This document shows positions 13,023 to 20,924 of a stretch of 36,641 nt of DNA, in pieces; the stretch's first letter is position 1; each line of letters begins with the position of its first letter. Both the position numbers and the translations under genes were made by a program. Below the pieces are notes generated by a model. It was not told the origin of the DNA. It searched no databases and worked only from the letters and a program-made list of their open reading frames with translations. The DNA is from a virus, in the IMG/VR virus record IMGVR_UViG_3300044225_002348, positions 1-36,641 of that record; one strand, 5' to 3'.

Positions 13023-13361
13023 ATGGAAAGTAAAAATAAAATCGGCGCAGCCGCGCTAGATTCTAAGCTACCCAGAGCTCAGCAAACAAAGCTCAGCGAC
13101 AACCCAATAATAAATAACTTACTGAAAAGCACTGCCAAGCAAACAAGCTATGCTTATAGCTCAGCTATAGCCAGAGCTAAGCTATCGCCGCTTGATGAGC
13201 TTCAGCGCAGGGTTTTTAAGAGGCTCAGGCCCATGTATGGCTCTGATCGTTACATGGAATTGCAGAACCAGGTCAGCGCATTAGCGCCGCTGGAACGCCA
13301 AGACTGGCTCAATGACATGCAGGACAAGCTCAATGCAGTTAAGCAGGCTAACAATAGCTGA
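13023..13361 (+). CDS. Hypothetical early protein
   Basis: A 112-residue basic, helical protein (KIGAAALDSKLPRAQQTKLS near the start, LDELQRRVFKRLRPMYG in the middle, APLERQDWLNDMQDKLNAV near the end). No family recognised. It overlaps the next gene by 29 bases. A TTGACA at its start is the preceding gene's stop context and is unlikely to be a promoter. Confidence 0.6.
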   Translation: MESKNKIGAAALDSKLPRAQQTKLSDNPIINNLLKSTAKQTSYAYSSAIARAKLSPLDELQRRVFKRLRPMYGSDRYMELQNQVSALAPLERQDWLNDMQDKLNAVKQANNS

Positions 13362-13731
13362 GCTTGACGAGCTCTTCATGGAAGCAGCTGAGACAGAGCG
13401 CAAGCTGCCAGCTGCAATGCGTAAACAGAAAATGTCCGGGTGGCCTGACTATCCCAGGGACTATGCAGCCTATGGCTATAATGCTTTTGAGGTGCCAATG
13501 CTCAAGGCAACGCCCGATCAGGTTAGCCGTTACGATGCAGCATTGAACCTGGTGCTTACCAAGCTAGATGAAGAGGACAGGCGCCTCGTGTGGGCTGTGG
13601 CAGCCTCAGCTGCGTATAGGCAGCGAGGGCCGCGCTGGACAAAGCTGGCGGTCATACTGGGCTTAAATGACCCTAGAATCGTTAAGCAAAAATACAAAGA
13701 TGCACTAATACGGTTATATTATATGCTTTAA
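13333..13731 (+). CDS. DUF6362-like protein, sigma-region-4-like helix-turn-helix
   Basis: A 132-residue protein: AAETERKLPAAM, a WPDYP region, then DEEDRRLVWAVAASAAYRQR and RWTKLAVILGLNDPRIVKQK ending in a terminal helix. This order (R-LP, WP, R-lVWA-A-A, WK-IA-x3-G) matches what I know as DUF6362, small phage proteins often placed just before the terminase genes and with a C-terminal helix-turn-helix. It may activate late transcription. ATG 13333 is chosen because the earlier in-frame ATG lies deeper in the preceding gene. Confidence 0.68.
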   Translation: MQLSRLTIAELDELFMEAAETERKLPAAMRKQKMSGWPDYPRDYAAYGYNAFEVPMLKATPDQVSRYDAALNLVLTKLDEEDRRLVWAVAASAAYRQRGPRWTKLAVILGLNDPRIVKQKYKDALIRLYYML

Positions 13732-13743
13732 ACGTAAAGACTA

Positions 13744-13773
13744 TTGACGCGAATGTACCAAATCTGGTACTGC
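13744..13773 (+). promoter_or_regulatory. Candidate late promoter with palindromic operator
   Basis: TTGACG (13744-13749) is a good -35; the best -10, TACTGC (13768-13773) at 18 bases, is weak and may need an activator. The perfect inverted repeat GTACCA-AATC-TGGTAC (13755-13770) covers spacer and -10. The complement of the -35 region reads CGTCAATA, the same octamer as at the integrase and cI-cro sites. Confidence 0.55.
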
Positions 13774-13937
13774 AAAAGATAGCATCGACTATATGTCGCT
13801 GTTAAATGAACTGCGGTTCATTCGCTGCATGGTTGGACCCTCTGTTGTAAAGGGACTGACGCATTGTTTCTTCCCTAACGAAACCTTACCGGCTGTCTGT
13901 TGTTTTATGCGAGCAACAGGCAGCTGGGCTTTTATGG
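13774..13937 (+). other. Structured leader or small RNA upstream of terminase genes
   Basis: No convincing gene. AATGAAC-TGCG-GTTCATT (13805-13822) is a perfect 7-bp hairpin. CCGGCTGTCTGTTG (13889-13902) pairs with CAACAGGCAGCTGG (13914-13927), 14 bp with two G-U pairs, and is followed by GCTTTT eleven bases before the small-terminase ATG. It could be an attenuator, a small RNA with its terminator, or a fold controlling terminase translation. A 52-codon open frame (13793-13951) also exists here. Confidence 0.55.
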
Positions 13938-14357
13938 ATGGCAATGGCTAAGAGACGCATCACCAAAGCTCAGATGACGATTATCTGTGAGCGTATTGCT
14001 GACGGAATCAGTCTGACAAGGATCTGCAACGAGGACAGTGAGCTGCCATCGTGGAGGACAGTGCTGCGCCATGTTCAAGAGGATGAGGATGCTTACACAA
14101 GCTATAGGACAGCCAGGTCATTGCAGTGTGAGGTCATGCGTGACCAGATCATTGACCTGGTCGAGGCACCGTTGCCAAGCGATCCTAAGCTAGCAATGGC
14201 TGAGGTACAGCGTAGAAGGTTAGAGGCAGATCATAAGGACAAGCACATAAGGCAGATGCAGCCACTGGGGCTAAGAGACAAGGCTGAGGACAGCAAGCAG
14301 ACGAGCGGGACGATCACGCTGAGCTGGGGCAATGCTGACGTGCAGGCTAGTGGTTGA
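13938..14357 (+). CDS. terS: Terminase small subunit
   Basis: A 139-residue DNA-recognition subunit of the packaging motor. It has an N-terminal helix-turn-helix (ITKAQMTIICERIADGISLT, SWRTVLRHVQ), a helical oligomerisation part (SYRTARSLQCEVMRDQIIDL, AEVQRRRLEADHKDKH) and a C-terminal tail likely to touch the large subunit. Length and order fit the TerS-like family of podoviruses. Two starts are possible, ATG 13938 and ATG 13944; no strong ribosome site is seen, and the hairpin just upstream may limit access. Confidence 0.82.
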   Translation: MAMAKRRITKAQMTIICERIADGISLTRICNEDSELPSWRTVLRHVQEDEDAYTSYRTARSLQCEVMRDQIIDLVEAPLPSDPKLAMAEVQRRRLEADHKDKHIRQMQPLGLRDKAEDSKQTSGTITLSWGNADVQASG

Positions 14358-14440
14358 GTGGTGCAGTGCTGTCATCCAGTGGCAGGGCTCGCGCGCACGA
14401 GGCATATGTCAACCTGATTTTAGTTTACAAAGCTGATCTT

Positions 14441-14458
14441 GTGACCGAGCTGTGACCC
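14441..14458 (-). repeat. Inverted copy of attachment-arm element
   Basis: The complement reads GGGTCACAGCTCGGTCAC, a 17/18 match to 5599-5616. It sits in the 252-bp gap between the small and large terminase genes, where no gene is visible. See also the 15-bp repeat at 14487. Confidence 0.75.
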
Positions 14459-14486
14459 AGCGCTCTGTAATGCCCGGCTAGCCTAC

Positions 14487-14501
14487 AAGTGGGTGCGGGA
14501 T
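14487..14501 (+). repeat. 15-bp repeat shared with integrase upstream region
   Basis: AAGTGGGTGCGGGAT is identical to 5822-5836, which lies 11 bp after the right attachment arm. Together with the arm-like element at 14441 it shows that two pieces of the attachment region recur ahead of the large terminase gene. The rest of 14358-14609 holds nothing recognisable. Confidence 0.75.
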
Positions 14502-14609
14502 ACATACCCGTTTGCAATGTCTCGATTTCCTGGCGACCACCCCCGGCCCCCCAAAAGACCGGGCGCTGTGTCTATAACGTATATAAACCCTGACAAGAGC
14601 CTGTCTCTA

Positions 14610-15893
14610 ATGAACATCGAAATCCCCTATTCCCCAAGGCCGCTGCAGGCTCAGATCCACTCTGAGCTATCCGAGAAGCGCTGGGGCGTAGTCGTGCTAC
14701 ACCGCCGAGCTGGCAAGACAGTCATGGCTATCAATCACTTGCTAAGGGAGGCTGTGCTTAACCAGCATACGAACCCTCGCTGTGCTTACATAGCGCCGAC
14801 CTATCGGCAGGCCAAGGCTGTTGCCTGGGACTACCTCAAGCAGTTCGCCGGCAAGATACCGATGGTTCGCTTCCATGAGACTGAGCTGCGGTGTGACTTG
14901 CCCAATGGTGCAAGGATACAGCTGCTAGGTGCTGAAAATCCAGATTCACTCCGTGGAATCTACCTGGATATGGCCGTTCTTGATGAGATGGCTGACATGC
15001 CGGAGAGTTTGTTTCCTGAGATCATCAGGCCGGCGCTGAGCGATCGTAAGGGCAAGGCGCTGTTCATTGGTACACCCAAGGGCCACAACGCCTTCTATGA
15101 GCTTTATACGGCTGCTGAGAGCCAGGACGACTGGTACACGGCGATCCATAAGGCTAGTGAGACTGGCATATTGGATGCAGAAGAGCTGGATGCTGCCAGG
15201 TCCATGATGTCAGCCGACCAGTACCAGCAGGAATTTGAGTGCTCATGGGTGGCTAATGTGCCAGGTGCTGTTTTCGGCAAAGAGCTGCAGCAGATCCAGG
15301 AAATGGGGCGCATCAGCAGTGTGCCATATGACCCGGCATACACGGTTGATACCTGGTGGGATCTGGGCATAGGCGATAGCACGGCGATCTGGTTTACCCA
15401 AAGCGTTGGCCGGGCTGTGCATGTGATCGACTTTTACGAGAACAGGGGCGAGGGCTTGCCCCATTACGCTGCTGTTTTGCAGCAAAAAGAATATTTGTAT
15501 GGGAGCCATAACGCGCCGCATGACATTGAGGTCAGAGAGTTGGGCAGTGGCAAGAGCCGGCGGGAGGTATCCTGGGATCTAGGGATAAATTTTAGGGTGG
15601 TTCCAAAGCTGCCTGTCGAGGATGGGCTCCATGCTGCACAGATGCTTATACCACGCTGCTGGTTTGATAAAGAGCTCACAAAACCGGGGCTCGAAGCCTT
15701 ACGACAGTATCACCGAGCCTACAATGAAAGACTTAGAAGTTTTCGTAATACCCCTGTTCACGATTGGTCGTCACATGCTGCGGATGCTTTTCGTTATTTG
15801 GCGGTTGGTATCAAGGACGCCAGGGCAACCGATAGACCCCCGCAAGCATTTGCGGATTCGCACTATAACCCACTTGGATATGTAGGAGCTTAA
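14610..15893 (+). CDS. terL: Terminase large subunit
   Basis: A 427-residue packaging ATPase and nuclease. Walker A is LHRRAGKT (residues 30-37), Walker B is MAVLDEMAD with Asp125-Glu126, followed by a coupling motif region (ALFIGTPKGHN). The C-terminal nuclease starts with DTWWDLGIGD and continues to HDWSSHAADAFRYLAVG, both typical of Terminase_6-type large subunits. ATG 14610 is preferred because it gives the usual NIEIPYSPRPLQAQIH start; the open frame reaches back to GTG 14493, but that stretch is Pro-rich and overlaps repeats of the attachment region. Confidence 0.93.
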   Translation: MNIEIPYSPRPLQAQIHSELSEKRWGVVVLHRRAGKTVMAINHLLREAVLNQHTNPRCAYIAPTYRQAKAVAWDYLKQFAGKIPMVRFHETELRCDLPNGARIQLLGAENPDSLRGIYLDMAVLDEMADMPESLFPEIIRPALSDRKGKALFIGTPKGHNAFYELYTAAESQDDWYTAIHKASETGILDAEELDAARSMMSADQYQQEFECSWVANVPGAVFGKELQQIQEMGRISSVPYDPAYTVDTWWDLGIGDSTAIWFTQSVGRAVHVIDFYENRGEGLPHYAAVLQQKEYLYGSHNAPHDIEVRELGSGKSRREVSWDLGINFRVVPKLPVEDGLHAAQMLIPRCWFDKELTKPGLEALRQYHRAYNERLRSFRNTPVHDWSSHAADAFRYLAVGIKDARATDRPPQAFADSHYNPLGYVGA

Positions 15894-15895
15894 CC

Positions 15896-16129
15896 ATGTC
15901 TGGATTGTTCGGGGGCAGCAAATCGTCAGCCCCGCCACCACCTCCACCACCGCCACCACCGGCAAAAGCCGTACCGGCTTCAGCTGTTGCAGCTGATACG
16001 GATGCAAAGATAAAAGACCCGAAAAAGGTCAACAAGAAAAAGACCCAGGTGACTGGCCCTCAAGGCGTCCTTAATGAGGATAGCGTTGAGTATAAGTCGC
16101 TCCTGGGCGGCGCAAAGAAGATGAAGTAA
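15896..16129 (+). CDS. Small proline-run protein between terminase and portal
   Basis: A 77-residue protein: MSGLFGGSKSSA, a run of ten prolines, an Ala/Val linker, a Lys-rich part and the C-terminal LLGGAKKMK. Proteins starting G-LFGG-S with a proline run sit between terL and the portal gene in many marine podoviruses; their function is not established, and a head-completion or linker role is only suggested by position. It starts three bases after the terL stop. Confidence 0.7.
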   Translation: MSGLFGGSKSSAPPPPPPPPPPAKAVPASAVAADTDAKIKDPKKVNKKKTQVTGPQGVLNEDSVEYKSLLGGAKKMK

Positions 16130-16131
16130 CA

Positions 16132-17082
16132 ATGGGGGGTGGCGGTCCATCAGATGGGGGCGATAGCCCCGCTCCAGACCCAATAGACAATACAGAACCG
16201 CCCGGAGTTCCAACAACACCGCCACCATCACCACCGCCTGCCCCAGAGCCAGAGCCGAAACCTGAGCCTAAGCCAGAGCCGGAGCCAGAGCCTGACAGAC
16301 CGTCTGATAACCCAGGGACAAGGCCGCCAGACCAGATAGGCCCACAGCCTGATCCTATTGATATTGATTTCCCGGATACATTCCCGGATGACGATATTGA
16401 TGACGATGACGATGATCCGGGCTTTACATTACCGCCCACAATACCACCAGATATGCCATATGACGGCTATGTGCCGGATGCAGAAGAGCCAGAGCGTCCA
16501 ATACCAGAGCCGGTTCAGCCAGACATTCCTGTTGATATACCGCCAGTAATACCCGATGACACACCGCCGATCGAAGCAAGGCCGCCGGTAGATGATCCAG
16601 TCGCAGATATGCCTTACGAGGGTTATGTGCCGGACATAGAAGAGCCGGAGCGACCCTTGCCAGAGCCGGTGCTGCCGGAAATGCCGGATGATTCTATAGC
16701 CGACACCACACAGCCGGGTGACTTTCCCTATGGCGGTTATCAGCCAGACCCGGAAGAACCGCCAAGGCCTGGCGCGCCCGGCTTTGACCCTGAGGCTGAG
16801 CCAACAATACCAGCTGATCCTGGGCCAGAGCCGACCATACCAGATGTTTATAACCCGCCAGCTGATGATCCACCGGCAACAACACCGCCGCCAACAGGGT
16901 CACCAAAGCCAGAAGATACCAGCGGCGATGGCGATCCTGACGATGTTGTCAGGGGCAAGGAAGCTGGGCCACAGCGGCGCAAGCGTCCAGGCCGGGCCGG
17001 TGAGGGCAGATCTATCTTGGGATCACAGACCTATGCCGGCAAAGGCAAAAATGTGCAGAAAAAATCACTGACAGGACAATAA
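16132..17082 (+). CDS. Proline- and acid-rich repeat protein
   Basis: A 316-residue, almost entirely disordered protein: PEPKPEPKPEPEPEP runs, a poly-Asp patch, and three related units beginning MPYDGYVPDAEEPERP, MPYEGYVPDIEEPERP and FPYGGYQPDPEEPPRP (near 16452, 16608 and 16722). The last 40 residues are basic and end RSILGSQTYAGKGKNV...LTGQ, the kind of conserved C-terminus found in linkers beside podovirus portal genes, so only this end may bind the virion. It probably varies in length by repeat slippage. Its stop is directly followed by the portal ATG. Confidence 0.7.
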   Translation: MGGGGPSDGGDSPAPDPIDNTEPPGVPTTPPPSPPPAPEPEPKPEPKPEPEPEPDRPSDNPGTRPPDQIGPQPDPIDIDFPDTFPDDDIDDDDDDPGFTLPPTIPPDMPYDGYVPDAEEPERPIPEPVQPDIPVDIPPVIPDDTPPIEARPPVDDPVADMPYEGYVPDIEEPERPLPEPVLPEMPDDSIADTTQPGDFPYGGYQPDPEEPPRPGAPGFDPEAEPTIPADPGPEPTIPDVYNPPADDPPATTPPPTGSPKPEDTSGDGDPDDVVRGKEAGPQRRKRPGRAGEGRSILGSQTYAGKGKNVQKKSLTGQ

Positions 17083-18696
17083 ATGGCAACAGTCGATGAA
17101 CAAGCAGTAATCCTGCTAAAAAGGTTTTCCAGCCTGCAATCGCAAAGGCAGACCTGGGAGAGCCATTGGCAGGAAATTGCTGACTTTGTCGTGCCGCGTA
17201 AAGCTGACGTGACAAAGAAAAGATCACCGGGCGACAAGCGCACCGAGCTTGTGTTTGACAGCACGGCCATCCATGCAGCTGAGCTGCTGAGCGCCAGTTT
17301 GCACGGCATGTTGACCAATATGTCCACAAAATGGTTTAGCCTGCGCTATCTGGACCCAGATCTAGAGGGCAATGATGAAGCCAAGGAATATCTGCTGTCT
17401 GTGGAAGAGACCATGTATACAGCCTTTGCCCGGTCTAATTTTGCCGAGCAGATCCATGAGCTCTATCACGATCTGATTACATTTGGGACAGGCGTGATCT
17501 TTGTCGAGGATGATGATGAGTTCGATGTCAGGTTCTCAACGCGACATATAGCAGAATGTTATATATCAGAAGATGAAACGGGCCGTGTCGATACGGTGTT
17601 TCGCAAGTTCCAGATGCCGGCCAGGGCTGTGGTCAATGAGTTCGGCATCGACAACCTATCACAAAAAATACAAAAGACAGACACCGAGAATCCTTATGAG
17701 CTGGTGACCCTGATCCATGCGGTGTTCCCACGCCAGGATCGGGATATCACCAAGCTCACCAGCGAAAACAAGGCCTTTGCATCGATATATCTTGACCCCG
17801 AAGCCAAAACAGCATTGCGCGAAAAGGGCTTTGATAGTTTCCCGTATATGGCGCCCAGGTTCCTCAAGGCCAGTTTTGAGATTGGATATGGCAGATCACC
17901 AGCCATGACCGCCCTACCAGACATCAAAATGATCAACAAGATGTCTGAGGTAACCATCCGGGCAGCGCAAAAACAGGTCGATCCTCCCTTGCTCGTTCCT
18001 GATGATGGGTTCATCCTTCCTATCCGCACTGTTCCGGGTGGACTGAATTTCTACCGCTCAGGCACCAGGGACCGCCTGGAGCCGCTCAATATAGGCGCAA
18101 ACAACCCGCTGGGCCTGCAAATGGAAGAGCAGCGCCGCAAAGCCATACAATCAGCCTTCTTTGTCGATCAGCTCATCCTAAGCCAGGGGCCGCAGATGAC
18201 GGCAACCGAGGTGGTGCAAAGAACAGAAGAAAAGATGCGCCTGCTTGGCCCCGTCCTGGGCAGGCTGCAGGCCGAGCTGCTGCAGCCATTGATCAACCGG
18301 GTGTTTTCTATATTGACCGAGCGCAAGGTTTTCCGGCCAGCTCCTGAGTTCATGCGCGATACAACAATAGATATTGAATATGTAAGCCCATTGGCCAAGG
18401 CGCAGCGCCAGGGTGACATCCAGTCTGCCATGCGCCTGCTGGAGCTTATGCAGCCAATGGTACAGCTAGATCCAAGCATCCTGGACAACATCGATGCTGA
18501 CGGGTTTGTGAAGCATCTGGTCAAGGTTCTCTCGGTGCCGGCAACGGCAGTCAGGGGTCAGGATGAGATTGCCAGGATACGACAGACCAGGGCAGCTGAA
18601 CAGCAGCAGCAGATGGAGATGCAGCAGGCCATGCAAGCGGCTCAGGCAGCCGGTGAGGGCGCTCCGTTCATCCGCGCAGTCAGTGACCAGCAATGA
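17083..18696 (+). CDS. Portal protein (T7-like head-tail connector)
   Basis: A 537-residue portal. The start (LLKRFSSLQSQRQTWESHWQ-EIADFVVP) and the stretch STAIHAAELLSASLHGMLTN followed by KWFSL match the T7 gp8-type head-tail connector family; the C-terminal part has QGPQMTATEVVQRTEEKMRL, then GPVLGRLQAELLQPLINRVF, the conserved crown/wing helices. Twelve copies would form the DNA channel at the packaging vertex. Gln-rich helical tail (EQQQQMEMQQAMQAAQ). Overlaps the next gene by four bases. Confidence 0.93.
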   Translation: MATVDEQAVILLKRFSSLQSQRQTWESHWQEIADFVVPRKADVTKKRSPGDKRTELVFDSTAIHAAELLSASLHGMLTNMSTKWFSLRYLDPDLEGNDEAKEYLLSVEETMYTAFARSNFAEQIHELYHDLITFGTGVIFVEDDDEFDVRFSTRHIAECYISEDETGRVDTVFRKFQMPARAVVNEFGIDNLSQKIQKTDTENPYELVTLIHAVFPRQDRDITKLTSENKAFASIYLDPEAKTALREKGFDSFPYMAPRFLKASFEIGYGRSPAMTALPDIKMINKMSEVTIRAAQKQVDPPLLVPDDGFILPIRTVPGGLNFYRSGTRDRLEPLNIGANNPLGLQMEEQRRKAIQSAFFVDQLILSQGPQMTATEVVQRTEEKMRLLGPVLGRLQAELLQPLINRVFSILTERKVFRPAPEFMRDTTIDIEYVSPLAKAQRQGDIQSAMRLLELMQPMVQLDPSILDNIDADGFVKHLVKVLSVPATAVRGQDEIARIRQTRAAEQQQQMEMQQAMQAAQAAGEGAPFIRAVSDQQ

Positions 18697-18917
18697 CGCC
18701 AGAGGACACTATAGCACTCTACAAGCAAGTGTTCACGTCAGATCAAGGCGAGCAACTATTAGAGGATCTGGGCGTGAGATTTTGTGAAAATAGTTCAACC
18801 TTTTCACCAGATCCATACGAGACAGCCTACCGCGAAGGGCAGCGCACGGTAGTGCTTTTTATCAAATCAATGCTGCGAGATCGTAAACAGATAGAGGATA
18901 TGATTGACAATGAGTGA
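18693..18917 (+). CDS. Bbp19-like small structural protein
   Basis: A 74-residue protein ending in AYREGQRTVVLFIKSMLRD, the signature of the Bbp19-type phage protein. It is normally found between portal and scaffold genes, as here, and is thought to be a minor virion or assembly component. It overlaps both neighbours. Confidence 0.72.
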   Translation: MTPEDTIALYKQVFTSDQGEQLLEDLGVRFCENSSTFSPDPYETAYREGQRTVVLFIKSMLRDRKQIEDMIDNE

Positions 18918-19779
18918 AGAACAGGTAGCGGAGGTCTCAGCTGAGGTAGCCCCGTCTGTGTCAGAGGACTGGCGCTCAGCGATTCCTGAGGACATCAGGG
19001 ACCATAAATCACTTTCAACAATAAAGGATGTAGGCGGCCTGGCTAAGGGCTTTGTCCACGCGCAGTCGATGATTGGCGCGGATAAGATAGCCATACCGGG
19101 CAAATTTGCGACAGAGGATGACTGGAACCCGGTCTGGGATAAATTAGGCCGGCCAGAAAGCGCAGAGGGTTACGAGCTCACAAACGAGCCAGGCGAAGGC
19201 ATAGAGGCCAATGAAGAGATGCTTGGCTGGTTCAAAGGCGTGGCCCACAAAACCGGCCTAACGCCAGGGCAGGCGCAAAATCTTCTTAACGAATATAATG
19301 CCTATGCAGCCGAGGTTGGCCTGGATGAAGCGCCAGCGCCAGAATTTAGCCAGGAACAAGTCGTAACCCAGCTAAAAAAGGAATATGGCGCCGCCTTTGA
19401 GGACAAGGCAAGCGCTGCAGCTGGTGTTGTTACACAGTTTGCACCAGATGAAACTATGGTGACTGCCTACGCTGAGAACGGCGAATCATACCAGCATAGC
19501 TCGCTATCAGAGCTTGTGTTGGCTGATGGCAGCACGGTGGGGGATCACCCTGATTTCATCAGGACAATGGTTAATATAAGCGATTTTATTGCATCGAAAA
19601 TTGGTGAGGACAGCCTGGAGGGCATCAAGTCTAGCGGATCACTGACGCCATCCGAGGCGCAGGGACAAATAGACCAGCTCATGGCTCCTAAAGGCCCATA
19701 CTGGGACCAGCGGCACCCACAGCATGACTGGACTGTCCAGGAGGTTTTTAGATTAAGGGAGCTCTCCCTTGCCGAATGA
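18910..19779 (+). CDS. Capsid scaffold protein
   Basis: A 289-residue acidic protein between portal and capsid genes, the place of the T7 gp9-like scaffold. Recognisable parts: EDWRSAIPEDIRDHKSLSTI at the start, then FATEDDWNPVWDKLGRPESA-EGYEL, a mid region of helices and the C-terminal half with LAPKGPYWDQRHPQHDWTVQ-like wording (MAPKGPYWDQ...). These are standard in marine podovirus scaffolds. It should form the transient core for capsid assembly and leave before packaging. ATG 18910 is used; a TTG two codons earlier is unlikely. Confidence 0.8.
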   Translation: MSEEQVAEVSAEVAPSVSEDWRSAIPEDIRDHKSLSTIKDVGGLAKGFVHAQSMIGADKIAIPGKFATEDDWNPVWDKLGRPESAEGYELTNEPGEGIEANEEMLGWFKGVAHKTGLTPGQAQNLLNEYNAYAAEVGLDEAPAPEFSQEQVVTQLKKEYGAAFEDKASAAAGVVTQFAPDETMVTAYAENGESYQHSSLSELVLADGSTVGDHPDFIRTMVNISDFIASKIGEDSLEGIKSSGSLTPSEAQGQIDQLMAPKGPYWDQRHPQHDWTVQEVFRLRELSLAE

Positions 19780-19957
19780 TGATGCAATGCTGCGCCTGGA
19801 GGTGCTGCGGATGACCCTGGAAACAGGCTCAGCTGCGATAATAGCCAATCCTCTAGAGCAAGCAGAAAAGAATTTACAATGGGTCATCCTGCCAGTTGAT
19901 AAGCCCCAGGCCCAGCTGGCAAAGCCCCAGAGTAAGAAACCCGGACAAGCTGCATAG
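19769..19957 (+). CDS. Small protein before capsid gene, TTG start
   Basis: A 62-residue protein (DDAMLRLEVLRMTLETGSAA, then NPLEQAEKNLQWVI). TTG 19769 is taken as the start because AGGGAG lies seven bases upstream; the next in-frame ATG, 19787, has no such site. It overlaps the scaffold gene by 11 bases. Short helical proteins of this kind occur beside podovirus capsid genes, function unknown. The 92 bp after it hold no gene, only the capsid leader. Confidence 0.55.
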   Translation: MPNDDAMLRLEVLRMTLETGSAAIIANPLEQAEKNLQWVILPVDKPQAQLAKPQSKKPGQAA

Positions 19958-20049
19958 CCCCGGTCAGCGCAACTGTAACTGCAAAACCTTTCGTCCGACA
20001 CACTGTTGGGTAGCGATTTTTTGTAAACGCTTAGTGAAAGGAGGGTGCT

Positions 20050-20913
20050 ATGAGCACTCAAATCACAACCGCGTTTTCCCAGCAGTTTAGCACTAATGTT
20101 CAGCTGCTTTCTCAGCAGACCGGCTCCATCCTACGGGGCGGCGTGTCTGAGGAATCAGTGACTGGCGAGAAAGCCTTTTTCGACCAGGTCGGTGCAGCTG
20201 CAGCGGTAAAACGCACATCACGCCATCAGGATACCCCGATGGTTGATACCCCACATAGCCGCCGGATGGTGACTATGGATGCGTATGAATGGGCAGACCT
20301 AATCGATGATGCTGACAAAGTTCAAATGCTTATCGACCCAACAAGCACCTATGCCCGTGCGGCAGCGGCTGCTATGGGCCGGGCGATGGACGATGCCATC
20401 ATTGCGGCAGCCACAGGAACGTCACTGACCGGCAAAGCTGGAGCGTCAAGCACAACAATGCTTGCTGCTAACCAGATAGCCAATGGCTCAGCTGATATGA
20501 GCGTGGCTAAGCTGATTGAGGCCAAGAAGATCCTTGACCTTGGTTCAGTTGATCCATCAATACCCAGGCACATTGCCCTGGGGCCAGACCAAATTGAGGC
20601 GTTGTTGAACACCACCTCTGTCACAAGCTCTGACTTTAATACAGTCAAAGCCTTGGTACAGGGTGAGATCAACACATTCATGGGATTCCAGTTCCATGTG
20701 ACCACTCGCCTTGCCAAATCTGGCAACATTCGCACCTGCTTTGCCTGGGCCGAGGACGGCCTCAAACTGGCGGTGGGTAAAGACGTAACCAGTCGTATCG
20801 ATGAAAGATCTGACAAATCCTATTCTACCCAGGTTTACTATTGCGCCCAGTTCGGCGCGACCCGGATGGAAGAGGAAAAGGTCGTTCAAATCGATTGCGA
20901 TGAGAGCGCATAG
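20050..20913 (+). CDS. Major capsid protein
   Basis: A 287-residue capsid subunit with a strong ribosome site (GAAAGGAGGG). The sequence FSQQFSTNVQLLSQQTGSIL, ALGPDQIEALL and the final FGATRMEEEKVVQIDC follow the HK97-fold major capsid proteins of marine podoviruses related to T7-like and HTVC010P-like groups. It follows the scaffold gene and precedes a likely decoration protein, and the transcription terminator downstream would keep capsid mRNA abundant. Confidence 0.88.
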   Translation: MSTQITTAFSQQFSTNVQLLSQQTGSILRGGVSEESVTGEKAFFDQVGAAAAVKRTSRHQDTPMVDTPHSRRMVTMDAYEWADLIDDADKVQMLIDPTSTYARAAAAAMGRAMDDAIIAAATGTSLTGKAGASSTTMLAANQIANGSADMSVAKLIEAKKILDLGSVDPSIPRHIALGPDQIEALLNTTSVTSSDFNTVKALVQGEINTFMGFQFHVTTRLAKSGNIRTCFAWAEDGLKLAVGKDVTSRIDERSDKSYSTQVYYCAQFGATRMEEEKVVQIDCDESA

Positions 20914-20924
20914 GGGGGCCTGTT

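Noticed and set aside
13013-13041. TTGACA with ATAAAA 17 bases later, a promoter-like pair
   Set aside because: The TTGACA contains the stop codon of the small basic gene and the start would fall inside the following gene; likely chance.
13793-13951. Open frame of 52 codons between the early genes and the small terminase
   Set aside because: No ribosome site, cysteine-rich and unlike a phage protein, runs into the small-terminase start in another frame, and coincides with two hairpins that explain the stretch better as RNA.
14493-14609. N-terminal extension of the large terminase to GTG 14493
   Set aside because: The added 39 residues are Pro-rich, cover the repeated AAGTGGGTGCGGGAT element and do not resemble terminase N-termini, while ATG 14610 gives the usual start.
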